Shown: positions 1-5,405 of the stretch, piece after piece
Layout of the letters: every line of letters starts with the position of its first letter
How positions within the stretch are numbered: position 1 is the stretch's first letter
From: Candidatus Nanohaloarchaea archaeon
GTDB taxonomy: Archaea; EX4484-52; GLR71
Assembly: GCA_030636615.1 (NCBI GenBank)
Contig: DAOVWP010000013.1
Span: 1 to 10,720 of the forward strand
Length of the DNA stretch: 10,720 nt
Reading direction: 5' to 3'
Made by a program: the position numbers and the translations under genes
The notes under the pieces: model-generated
Told to the model about the DNA's origin: nothing
Seen by the model: only the letters and a program-made list of their open reading frames with translations
Databases searched by the model: none

Positions 1-416
1 AAAGGTTTTTTAATAGATAAAATTGTTGGCGGTTTAACATCTAAAAAACAAGCTAAAATACGAGGTAAACCTGCTCCATAATATCTTAAATCTCCATATA
101 TTACTTTTCTTATTTCTGGTATCTCTTTATATGCTCTTTCTAGGTATTCTTCTCTGTATTTTTCAATCAATTCCCTATCCAAATCAACTTCTATATGTTC
201 TTTATTTAATGGAATACCAAATAATTTATCTGGTTCCACCTTTTTACTGTTATTCTTAACATATCCTTTAATAAATTCCTTTTTTATTTTCTCTAATTCC
301 TTAAAAATATTAGAACCTGCACTTTCTATAATACCAATCTTACCCATAGAAATCTGCGGAACCTTTCTTTTCCCTTTTCTATACTCATTAACAATTTCAT
401 CAAAATAATCTGCCAT
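1..416 (-). CDS. Unknown Lys/Glu-rich protein, paralog A1 (partial, C-terminus off the left edge)
   Basis: An open frame runs from an ATG at 416-414 to the window edge with no stop (138 codons seen). I do not recognise the family. The product is charged and looks soluble, with no signal peptide or membrane segment in the visible part. It is clearly a paralog of the next gene upstream (454-1263): both share NEY, RKVPQISM near residue 17, an EL-KI-KE helix, YVK, an R-E-Y...IP stretch and an YG-x-x-x-Y stretch in the same order. The DNA at 345-370 is identical to 1195-1220. The start is supported by this alignment and by a GGTG ribosome-binding-like motif five bases upstream. It follows the paralog after 37 bases and is probably co-transcribed with it. 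The function is unknown; I infer only a lineage-specific duplicated family. Confidence 0.8.
   Translation of the reverse strand, partial: MADYFDEIVNEYRKGKRKVPQISMGKIGIIESAGSNIFKELEKIKKEFIKGYVKNNSKKVEPDKLFGIPLNKEHIEVDLDRELIEKYREEYLERAYKEIPEIRKVIYGDLRYYGAGLPRILACFLDVKPPTILSIKKP
345..370. repeat. Short direct repeat inside paralogs A1 and A2 (partner at 1195-1220)
   Basis: These 26 bases are identical at 345-370 and 1195-1220 and encode the shared block around RKVPQISM. The flanking DNA differs in many third positions. It is a remnant of the tandem duplication or a trace of conversion. Confidence 0.8.
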
Positions 417-453
417 ATTCACCACTCAAAGAGGATAATACCTCAAATCTTAT

Positions 454-1263
454 TCATCCGTAAATTTTCAATTTAGGCGGTATATTAATATTAGGTTTTT
501 CCACTTTTTTGATTATTTTACCTTTGTTATGTTCTCGGACATAACTTTCAATGTGATAATCAAAAAAGCAAAGATCATCATATTTAATATGAGGTAATGT
601 TGCAGTTATTTTATATGTTGTATCACTAACACTTTTCACAACATTTTGAAGGGGCTCGCTCAATTTAGTAATATTTAAATCAACCTTTATTTTATTCAAT
701 ATCATGTTTTTTAAGCATTTGTTTATTGTCGCCACATCTGTTTTATGTAATTTTTTGAAATGATCTTCTTTCTTTAAATCTTTTGGCAATAATCTTGTAA
801 TATGATTAACAGTTTCATTATATTTTTCTACTTTTTCAAAGATTGTTACAATATCCTTCTTTAAAGACATATAACTAGGTTTTTCAATGTAATCAATTAA
901 GTCCCTCATAATCTTATCAATAGCATAAATATCTGGTGATCCATATAATATCTCTTTTGATCTAGGTATTCTTTTATATACCTTATCTTTGTAATCTTCT
1001 CTAGATTTGTCGATTGCATCTGTAATACCCAAATAAATCTCTGTATGTTCCGAATCAAATAATAAACCAAGGATTTTACGATCTTTTACCTTCCTACTGT
1101 ACTTTTTAACATAATCTTCAGCAACTTCTTTCTCTATCTTTTTTAATTCCTTTAAAAAAATCGACTCTGAGCTTTTCATGATATCAAAACCACTCATAGA
1201 AATCTGCGGAACCTTTCTTTCTCCTCTTTTATACTCATTAAATATTTTTTCATAATCTTCCAT
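454..1263 (-). CDS. Unknown Lys/Glu-rich protein, paralog A2
   Basis: This is a 269-residue protein with no recognised domain. It is rich in Lys, Glu and Asp, predicted helical in its first half, with no obvious membrane segment. The frame stays open for 40 codons further upstream, but I place the start at the ATG at 1263-1261. The first residues (MEDYEKIFNEY) align there with the start of the neighbouring paralog (MADYFDEIVNEY). The 30 bases before both ATGs are also similar, ending GTGGTGAAT or GTGGTAAAT. The shorter start also clears the overlap with the divergent methyltransferase gene. A TATA-like box at 1297-1307 sits about 35-45 bases upstream. Residues 16-23 (RKVPQISM) are identical in both paralogs and are the best-conserved block. 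Function unknown. Confidence 0.8.
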   Translation of the reverse strand: MEDYEKIFNEYKRGERKVPQISMSGFDIMKSSESIFLKELKKIEKEVAEDYVKKYSRKVKDRKILGLLFDSEHTEIYLGITDAIDKSREDYKDKVYKRIPRSKEILYGSPDIYAIDKIMRDLIDYIEKPSYMSLKKDIVTIFEKVEKYNETVNHITRLLPKDLKKEDHFKKLHKTDVATINKCLKNMILNKIKVDLNITKLSEPLQNVVKSVSDTTYKITATLPHIKYDDLCFFDYHIESYVREHNKGKIIKKVEKPNINIPPKLKIYG

Positions 1264-1296
1264 ATTTACCACTTCCAAATAATAATCCCTCAAACC

Positions 1297-1307
1297 TTTA
1301 AATATTT
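1297..1307. promoter_or_regulatory. Shared TATA box between divergent genes (paralog A2 and pcm)
   Basis: TTTAAATATTT reads as an archaeal TATA-like element on both strands. It lies about 30 bases before the ATG of the methyltransferase (1333) and about 40 bases before the ATG of the minus-strand unknown gene (1263). It is the only good candidate in the 69-base gap, so one box may serve both directions. This is inference from position and sequence. Confidence 0.5.
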
Positions 1308-1332
1308 GAACATCCACACACAAATAATCCTT

Positions 1333-1962
1333 ATGACAGATTATCTCAAACACCGTCTTGCCATGGTATTTGATCTCGAGCAAAGAGGAATAAAAAACAA
1401 AAGAATACTTGACGCCTTTCTCAACATCCCAAGAGAAGAATTTGTCCCAACTGAATACAAAAAGAACGCTTACTATGACGGCCCGCTACCTATAGGGTCA
1501 AACCAGACAATCTCACAACCATATATAGTAGCTTTGATGACTCAGATGCTGGACGTAAGAAAAAGTGATATAGTCCTTGAAGTCGGGACAGGCTCAGGTT
1601 ACCAGTCAGCTATTCTGTCAAGACTTGCAAAGAAAGTGATAAGTGTAGAGATAATTCCTAAACTTGTCGATTTTGCAAAAGACAACCATTCAAGATGCAA
1701 CATAAAAAACACAGAGATTTACTTTCATGACGGAACACTATCACTCAACCAAAAATTTGATAGAATTATCATAACTGCCGCATCACAAAGATTAGTTAAA
1801 AGCTGGGTAGAAGAATTAAAAGATGGCGGAATACTTATAGTACCTGAAGGTGATCCAGACTATCAATACCTCAAAAGATACCGTAAAATCAAGGGAAAAC
1901 TCATATTAGAAGATATGTCTGTTCCTGTAAGATTCGTACCCCTCACAGGTAAAAACAAGTAA
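1333..1962 (+). CDS. pcm: Protein-L-isoaspartate O-methyltransferase
   Basis: This enzyme transfers a methyl group from S-adenosylmethionine to L-isoaspartyl residues in damaged cytosolic proteins, starting their repair to normal aspartyl. The product has 209 residues, normal for the family. The family-specific block GSNQTISQPYIVALM is at residues 55-69. The SAM-binding motif I, LEVGTGSGY, is at 82-90, and VISVE (102-106) is the next strand, its Glu expected to hold the SAM ribose. The C-terminal FVPLTG is also typical. I chose the ATG at 1333. A TTG nine codons upstream is open but falls inside the probable TATA box, and an ATG ten codons downstream would trim the N-terminal helix. The gene converges on galE with only three bases between the stop codons. 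Confidence 0.93.
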   Translation: MTDYLKHRLAMVFDLEQRGIKNKRILDAFLNIPREEFVPTEYKKNAYYDGPLPIGSNQTISQPYIVALMTQMLDVRKSDIVLEVGTGSGYQSAILSRLAKKVISVEIIPKLVDFAKDNHSRCNIKNTEIYFHDGTLSLNQKFDRIIITAASQRLVKSWVEELKDGGILIVPEGDPDYQYLKRYRKIKGKLILEDMSVPVRFVPLTGKNK

Positions 1963-1965
1963 GAA

Positions 1966-2907
1966 TTATTTTTGACAATAAGCCTTATGCATACTATCAA
2001 GCATATCCTTTATCCCATAGACTGGCTTCCATCCAAGAACCTTGTATGCCTTATCATATGAAGCTGTAAGAGATGCAGGATCACCCTCTCTCCTTCCGAC
2101 AACCTCATGATTAATAGAATTCCCACACAACTCTTCCATAACATCCATCAACTCTTTCACAGAAGTACCTTCAGATGTTCCGAGATTGATCTGATCAGAC
2201 GAATCCAGTTTCAATGCAAGTATATGCGCCTGTGCAAGATCACGAACATCAATATAATCCCTTACACCAGTCCCGTCAACTGTATCATAATCATCTCCAA
2301 AAATAAGTAGCTTATCCCTCACACCAGTAGCCACCTCCAGTATTTTCGGAATGACATTAGATGCATTTGGATCAATATAGCCAAGCTTATCCCCTGCAAC
2401 ATTAAAATACCGCAAAGATACGCATACAATCCCATGAACCTTTGAATACCACTCCATTTTCTGTTCACACACAAGCTTGGTCATCCCATAATAATTGATC
2501 GGCTCAGTCGGGTGCTCCTCATCTATCGGGACATATTTTGGGTTACCATAAACAGCAGCCGAAGACGAAAATACCATTTTGCCGACATCATATTTAACCA
2601 TCATATTAAGAATATTTATTGTGCCGACAATATTTTCAGAATATTTTGGAACATCTACCATTGATTCTCCTGCATCTTTGTGCGCAGCAAAATGAACCAC
2701 AGCATCAAAAGAAGAGGAACTGAACACATCATCCAGTGCCTTGACATCCAATATATCAACTTCACAGAAATCTGCTCGCGAATCAACCAGTTCGCGCCGA
2801 CCTTTTACAAGATTATCAACAACAGTAACACTATGTCCTTCATCAAGTAGTTGTTTGACAGTAACAGAACCTATATATCCTGCTCCACCGCTAACAAGTA
2901 TGTTCAT
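1966..2907 (-). CDS. galE: UDP-glucose 4-epimerase (GalE-like, extended SDR family)
   Basis: This NAD-dependent epimerase interconverts UDP-glucose and UDP-galactose and supplies sugars for glycans or glycolipids. It has 313 residues. The Rossmann motif GGAGYIGS is at 7-14, and D31 ends strand 2, where the NAD ribose binds. The catalytic triad is visible as S114-S116 in SSSAAVYG and Y140-x3-K144. RYFNVAG (166-172) and DGTGVRDYIDVRDLA (211-225) are GalE-type substrate-side motifs, with Asp where GalE usually has His in RDYIHV. GRREGDP (271-277) is the UDP-contacting loop. Family members also include UDP-GlcNAc and uronate epimerases, so substrate choice is not certain. The start is the ATG at 2907-2905, with a TATA box ending about 25 bases upstream, so the transcript is probably leaderless or nearly so. 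Confidence 0.9.
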   Translation of the reverse strand: MNILVSGGAGYIGSVTVKQLLDEGHSVTVVDNLVKGRRELVDSRADFCEVDILDVKALDDVFSSSSFDAVVHFAAHKDAGESMVDVPKYSENIVGTINILNMMVKYDVGKMVFSSSAAVYGNPKYVPIDEEHPTEPINYYGMTKLVCEQKMEWYSKVHGIVCVSLRYFNVAGDKLGYIDPNASNVIPKILEVATGVRDKLLIFGDDYDTVDGTGVRDYIDVRDLAQAHILALKLDSSDQINLGTSEGTSVKELMDVMEELCGNSINHEVVGRREGDPASLTASYDKAYKVLGWKPVYGIKDMLDSMHKAYCQK

Positions 2908-2931
2908 AATTATTATTATAACCTTACTAAC

Positions 2932-2941
2932 TTTATAAAAT
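2932..2941 (-). promoter_or_regulatory. TATA box of galE
   Basis: On the minus strand the sequence TTTTATAAAG is centred about 30 bases before the galE ATG (2907). Transcription would then start at or just before the ATG. The box begins only three bases past the 3' end of the C/D box sRNA, so RNA from the sRNA promoter could also read into galE. Confidence 0.55.
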
Positions 2942-2944
2942 TAG

Positions 2945-3006
2945 TGTTATCAGATCGCCCATCATTCATCATGAATCAGTTCACCTCGCGATTTCATCAT
3001 CTAACA
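2945..3006 (-). ncRNA. C/D box guide sRNA (2'-O-methylation guide for rRNA)
   Basis: On the minus strand this 62-base stretch has every element of an archaeal C/D box sRNA in order. Box C is ATGATGA (3000-2994), then a 14-base guide AATCGCGAGGTGAA (2993-2980), box D' CTGA (2979-2976), a 3-base spacer, box C' ATGATGA (2972-2966), a 12-base guide ATGATGGGCGAT (2965-2954) and box D CTGA (2953-2950). TGTTA (3006-3002) and TAACA (2949-2945) pair to close the ends. Such RNAs assemble with L7Ae, Nop5 and fibrillarin and direct methylation of the base paired with the fifth position upstream of D or D'. From recalled E. coli rRNA sequence, guide D pairs with 16S 1400-1408 and selects C1402. Guide D' pairs with 23S 2496-2502 and selects C2498. 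A TATA box (3029-3039) places a start near 3008. No coding frame competes here. Confidence 0.88.
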
Positions 3007-3026
3007 AGATAAGTTTACAACAATTC

Positions 3027-3040
3027 TTTTTATATATAAC
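3027..3040. promoter_or_regulatory. Symmetric TATA box serving the sRNA (minus) and the zinc-ribbon gene (plus)
   Basis: TTTTTATATATAAC contains a self-complementary TATATATA core centred near 3034. About 26 bases to the right is the plus-strand ATG at 3061, which would make that mRNA leaderless. About 26 bases to the left is 3008, right before the closing stem of the C/D box sRNA. The fit in both directions suggests one box used both ways. A second A/T-rich element, AAAGATATATAC, lies at 3043-3054 but is too close to the ATG to be its TATA box. Confidence 0.6.
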
Positions 3041-3060
3041 ATAAAGATATATACAATATT

Positions 3061-3237
3061 ATGAAAACAACAGTCCTGGTAAAATGTAAATGCGGTCACT
3101 CTTTCCGTCTAGAAGATGTAGAAGTCGACACAATATTTATTGTCACATCTTCAATCATAGATGAGATAAAATATACTGTTGATTATGACTGCCCAAAATG
3201 CAGTGAAAAAGGACACGCTACAGGTTATTTTCACTGA
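3061..3237 (+). CDS. Small zinc-ribbon protein, 58 residues
   Basis: The short frame from ATG 3061 to TGA 3235-3237 encodes 58 residues. C9-x-C11, with H13 close by, and C44-x2-C47 form two knuckles that would hold one zinc ion. The 32 residues between are predicted beta-rich, and the chain ends GHATGYFH. There is no signal peptide or membrane segment. Small proteins of this kind in archaea often bind nucleic acid or a larger complex, but I cannot name a family. A strong TATA box lies about 27 bases before the ATG, so it is probably leaderless. Its last seven bases overlap the 3' end of the convergent aIF2 gamma gene. Fixed Cys pairs, promoter position and tight fit between neighbours argue that it is real. 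Confidence 0.75.
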   Translation: MKTTVLVKCKCGHSFRLEDVEVDTIFIVTSSIIDEIKYTVDYDCPKCSEKGHATGYFH

Positions 3238-4454
3238 ACAGTCCCGTATCCGATAAGCCTCCATCTCTTGTTGATCTGTTTTGAAAATGCTACTTTTTCT
3301 CCACTATTGACACATAGAGGTCTTTTTGGCAGTTTAAACTCAGCAACATTTCCCGGCTTGACACAGATTCCAATAGTTCTCTGTGTCCCGAGATGGATTA
3401 ATATTATATCATTCCGCATCAGATTAGTCTGGTTGCCCTTCAGCTCTTCTGTACCTACAATTCTTTTGAGGAATTCAACCTTTACTTTCATCTCACTACA
3501 ATTCTTTGAAAGTTTCCCGCTCAGACCAACAACACTGCCTGCAAGACTATCTGATTTTGAAAGAAACGGGTCAAGTTGAGTCTCTACTGCAAGAAGACCT
3601 CCTGCTTTCCCGCACTTCACAGATACGCCGCCATGAAATATTTTTGTAATCTTTGTAATGATAGATTTCCATTTATCTTTTCTTGCGATTCCCGGCATTA
3701 TTTCAATCTCATCACCTACATTGAGGACGCCTGCAATTATAGAACCTCCAAGCACACCACCTTTCAGTTTGTCTATAGCTGTACCTGGCTTGTTGATATC
3801 AAAACTTCTTGCAACAAGAAACTCGGGATTGGCTTTCTCATCTCTTTTAGGCACAGGGATATTATCATATATTGCCTTAAAGAGGTATCCTACATTAATA
3901 GAGTGTTGCGCAGATACAGGTATGATAGGAGCATTCTCTGCAAAAGAACCCTTCACAAATTTCTTGATCTGCTCGTAATTCTTTTTAGCTTCTTCAGGTT
4001 TTACAATATCAACCTTGTTCTGTACAATAATAATATTCTTAATACCTGCAATCCTTAAGGCTTCCAGATGTTCTTCTGTCTGTGGCTGTGGACATTTCTC
4101 ATTTGCAGCAACCAGAAGCAGTGCCCCATCCATGATTGAAGCCCCTGATAACACAGTAGCCATAAGGGACTCATGCCCCGGTGCATCAACAACAGAGAGA
4201 CTACGAAGTTTCTTTGTTGCAGACCCGCAATGGAAACATTTAGGGAACCTTGAATACTTTAGATTGTCCTCACTGCATTTAGGACATTCATAAATAGTAG
4301 TATCAGCATATCCGAGTCTTATTGTAATACCTCTTTTTATTTCCTCAGAATGCACATCAGTAAATTTTCCAGTAAGAACGCTTGTCAAAGTAGTCTTCCC
4401 ATGATCAACATGTCCGACAATCCCAACATTTAATTCAGGTATATTTTTTTCCAT
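3231..4454 (-). CDS. eif2g: Translation initiation factor aIF2, gamma subunit
   Basis: This is the GTPase subunit of archaeal initiation factor 2, which carries initiator Met-tRNA to the small ribosomal subunit with the alpha and beta subunits. At 407 residues it is of normal length. The P-loop GHVDHGKT is at 14-21, the switch I region KRGITIRLGYA at 40-50, DAPGHE at 90-95, NKVD at 146-149 and SAQH at 181-184. The zinc knuckle typical of the gamma subunit is intact: C57-x2-C60 and C73-x2-C76. Two beta-barrel domains follow, and the protein ends GYGTVQ. The knuckle separates it from EF-Tu and SelB relatives. The ATG at 4454 is preceded by GGTG and, further up, by a BRE/TATA pair. It converges with the zinc-ribbon gene, overlapping by seven bases. 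Confidence 0.96.
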   Translation of the reverse strand: MEKNIPELNVGIVGHVDHGKTTLTSVLTGKFTDVHSEEIKRGITIRLGYADTTIYECPKCSEDNLKYSRFPKCFHCGSATKKLRSLSVVDAPGHESLMATVLSGASIMDGALLLVAANEKCPQPQTEEHLEALRIAGIKNIIIVQNKVDIVKPEEAKKNYEQIKKFVKGSFAENAPIIPVSAQHSINVGYLFKAIYDNIPVPKRDEKANPEFLVARSFDINKPGTAIDKLKGGVLGGSIIAGVLNVGDEIEIMPGIARKDKWKSIITKITKIFHGGVSVKCGKAGGLLAVETQLDPFLSKSDSLAGSVVGLSGKLSKNCSEMKVKVEFLKRIVGTEELKGNQTNLMRNDIILIHLGTQRTIGICVKPGNVAEFKLPKRPLCVNSGEKVAFSKQINKRWRLIGYGTVQ

Positions 4455-4490
4455 CAGTTCGCACCAAGATAGAATAAGTTTAAATGAAAG

Positions 4491-4507
4491 CTTTTAAAAG
4501 ATTTCGG
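4491..4507 (-). promoter_or_regulatory. BRE/TATA promoter of aIF2 gamma
   Basis: On the minus strand CCGAAATCTTTTAAAAG combines a BRE-like purine block with a TATA box. Its centre is about 41 bases before the ATG at 4454, so a start near 4470 would leave a leader of about 16 bases holding the GGTG at 4465-4462. The same CCGAAA-N-CT arrangement occurs twice before ftsZ. A weaker TATA-like stretch at 4475-4484 would give a leaderless start instead. Confidence 0.6.
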
Positions 4508-4538
4508 ATAAACCGGCAAGTCATATATAAAGTTATTA

Positions 4539-4581
4539 TTTATAAAATATCTTTATAAAGAATTTATAAATACTTTATAAA
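4539..4581 (+). promoter_or_regulatory. Array of four TTTATAAA palindromes before the LSm-TBP operon
   Basis: Four perfect copies of the self-complementary octamer TTTATAAA lie at 4539-4546, 4552-4559, 4563-4570 and 4574-4581, with start-to-start spacing of 13, 11 and 11 bases. A related CATATATAAAG is at 4522-4532. Any could act as a TATA box. The third (4563) would start RNA near 4592, just before the GTGA ribosome-binding motif; the fourth would give a leaderless mRNA. Because the operon encodes TBP, which binds such boxes, the array could be an autoregulatory platform; that is inference. Confidence 0.65.
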
Positions 4582-4606
4582 CAAAAATAACAGAAGTGAT
4601 ATGTAT

Positions 4607-4834
4607 ATGAATATAGCAAGACCACTTGATGGGTTAGACCTTTTAGATAAAAAAAGAGTTTCACTGGATCTGAAAAACCGCACAACCATTACTGGTATTT
4701 TAAAAGATTTTGATTATAATCTTCATGTACTTCTGGAAGACGCAGAAGAGATTACAGAAGAGGGAACCAAAAAATATGGTGTTATGCTCATAAGAGGAAA
4801 TACTATAATTTGTGTTCATCAGGTAAAAGTATAA
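4607..4834 (+). CDS. LSm (Sm-like archaeal) RNA-binding protein
   Basis: This is a 75-residue Sm-fold protein; family members form six- or seven-membered rings that bind U-rich RNA. The chain opens MNIARPLDGLDLL, as archaeal Sm proteins do. The Sm1 region runs through RTTITGILKDFDYNLHVLLE and ends in DAEE. The Sm2 region holds LIRGNTIICV (residues 61-70). An ATG two codons earlier (4601) is possible, but I prefer 4607: it matches the family start and leaves seven bases after the GTGA at 4596-4599. In the RNA-binding loop, the usual D-x-H-M-N is D-Y-N-L-H, so His and Asn have changed places. It heads an operon with TBP, 19 bases downstream. Confidence 0.9.
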   Translation: MNIARPLDGLDLLDKKRVSLDLKNRTTITGILKDFDYNLHVLLEDAEEITEEGTKKYGVMLIRGNTIICVHQVKV

Positions 4835-4853
4835 AAATGGAGGAAAGATTCAG

Positions 4854-5405
4854 ATGACAAAATATGATCTTAAAGTAACAAACTGTGTTGTTTCATGCGA
4901 CACACACTCAAAATATGTCCTTGAAGACCTTGCTGCAAAATTAATTAAAGCAGAATACAATCCGGAATCATTCCCTGGACTTGTTTACCGTCTTGATGAG
5001 CCAAAAGCAAGCATTCTTGTTTTCAGTACAGGAAAACTTATCTGCTCGGGATCAAAGTCTAAGGATCAGGCAAGAGTAGCAATAGAAAACACTTTGAAAG
5101 ATTTCAAAAAGCATGATATTAAAGTTTCAGATCAGCTTGACATCAGTATAGTCAACATGGTTGCTTCCGCTGCACTTGAACGAAAACTGGATCTCAACAA
5201 GATTGTCTTCAAACTGCCTGAATGTGAATATGAACCGGAACAGTTTCCAGGCGTAGTTCACAGGATTCACGAGCCAAAACTTGTTTTCCTTCTGTTCAGC
5301 TCAGGAAAGATCGTAATAACAGGAGCAAAATCTGTTGATATGATCAAAGAAGGCATAGAAGTCATAAGAAAAGAGCTGGAAGATATTGATGCATTCAAGG
5401 ACTGA
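4854..5405 (+). CDS. tbp: TATA-box-binding protein (TBP)
   Basis: This is the archaeal general transcription factor that binds and bends the TATA box and recruits TFB and RNA polymerase. It has 183 residues in two direct repeats (about 6-88 and 97-178), each with the pattern Y-x-P-E-x-FPG...EPK...FS-x-GK...SK/AKS. The four phenylalanines that pry open the minor groove are present at F40, F57, F131 and F148, and the DNA-contacting Asn residues at N10 and N101. A short acidic tail (EDIDAFKD) closes the chain, as in many archaeal TBPs. The start at 4854 follows a strong Shine-Dalgarno, GGAGGAAA, nine bases upstream; TBP is therefore translated from the LSm operon mRNA. Its last 11 bases overlap the 3' end of the convergent Nre gene. 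The TATA palindrome array upstream suggests self-regulation. Confidence 0.97.
   Translation: MTKYDLKVTNCVVSCDTHSKYVLEDLAAKLIKAEYNPESFPGLVYRLDEPKASILVFSTGKLICSGSKSKDQARVAIENTLKDFKKHDIKVSDQLDISIVNMVASAALERKLDLNKIVFKLPECEYEPEQFPGVVHRIHEPKLVFLLFSSGKIVITGAKSVDMIKEGIEVIRKELEDIDAFKD

Noticed and set aside
1306..1332. An upstream TTG start for pcm
   Set aside because: It lies within the probable TATA box and adds residues not typical of the family; the ATG at 1333 fits better.
1264..1383. A 40-codon N-terminal extension of the minus-strand unknown gene, overlapping pcm
   Set aside because: Paralog alignment and the conserved leader place the start at 1263; the extension would cross the divergent promoter and the pcm coding region.
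3043..3054. A TATA box for the zinc-ribbon gene at AAAGATATATAC
   Set aside because: It would put the start inside the coding sequence; the box at 3027-3040 has the right distance.
3576..4058. A 160-codon open frame antisense to aIF2 gamma
   Set aside because: Low-complexity, Cys/Phe/Tyr-rich translation without domains, fully inside a highly conserved gene; a shadow frame. Other antisense frames in aIF2 gamma, galE and Nre were dropped for the same reason.
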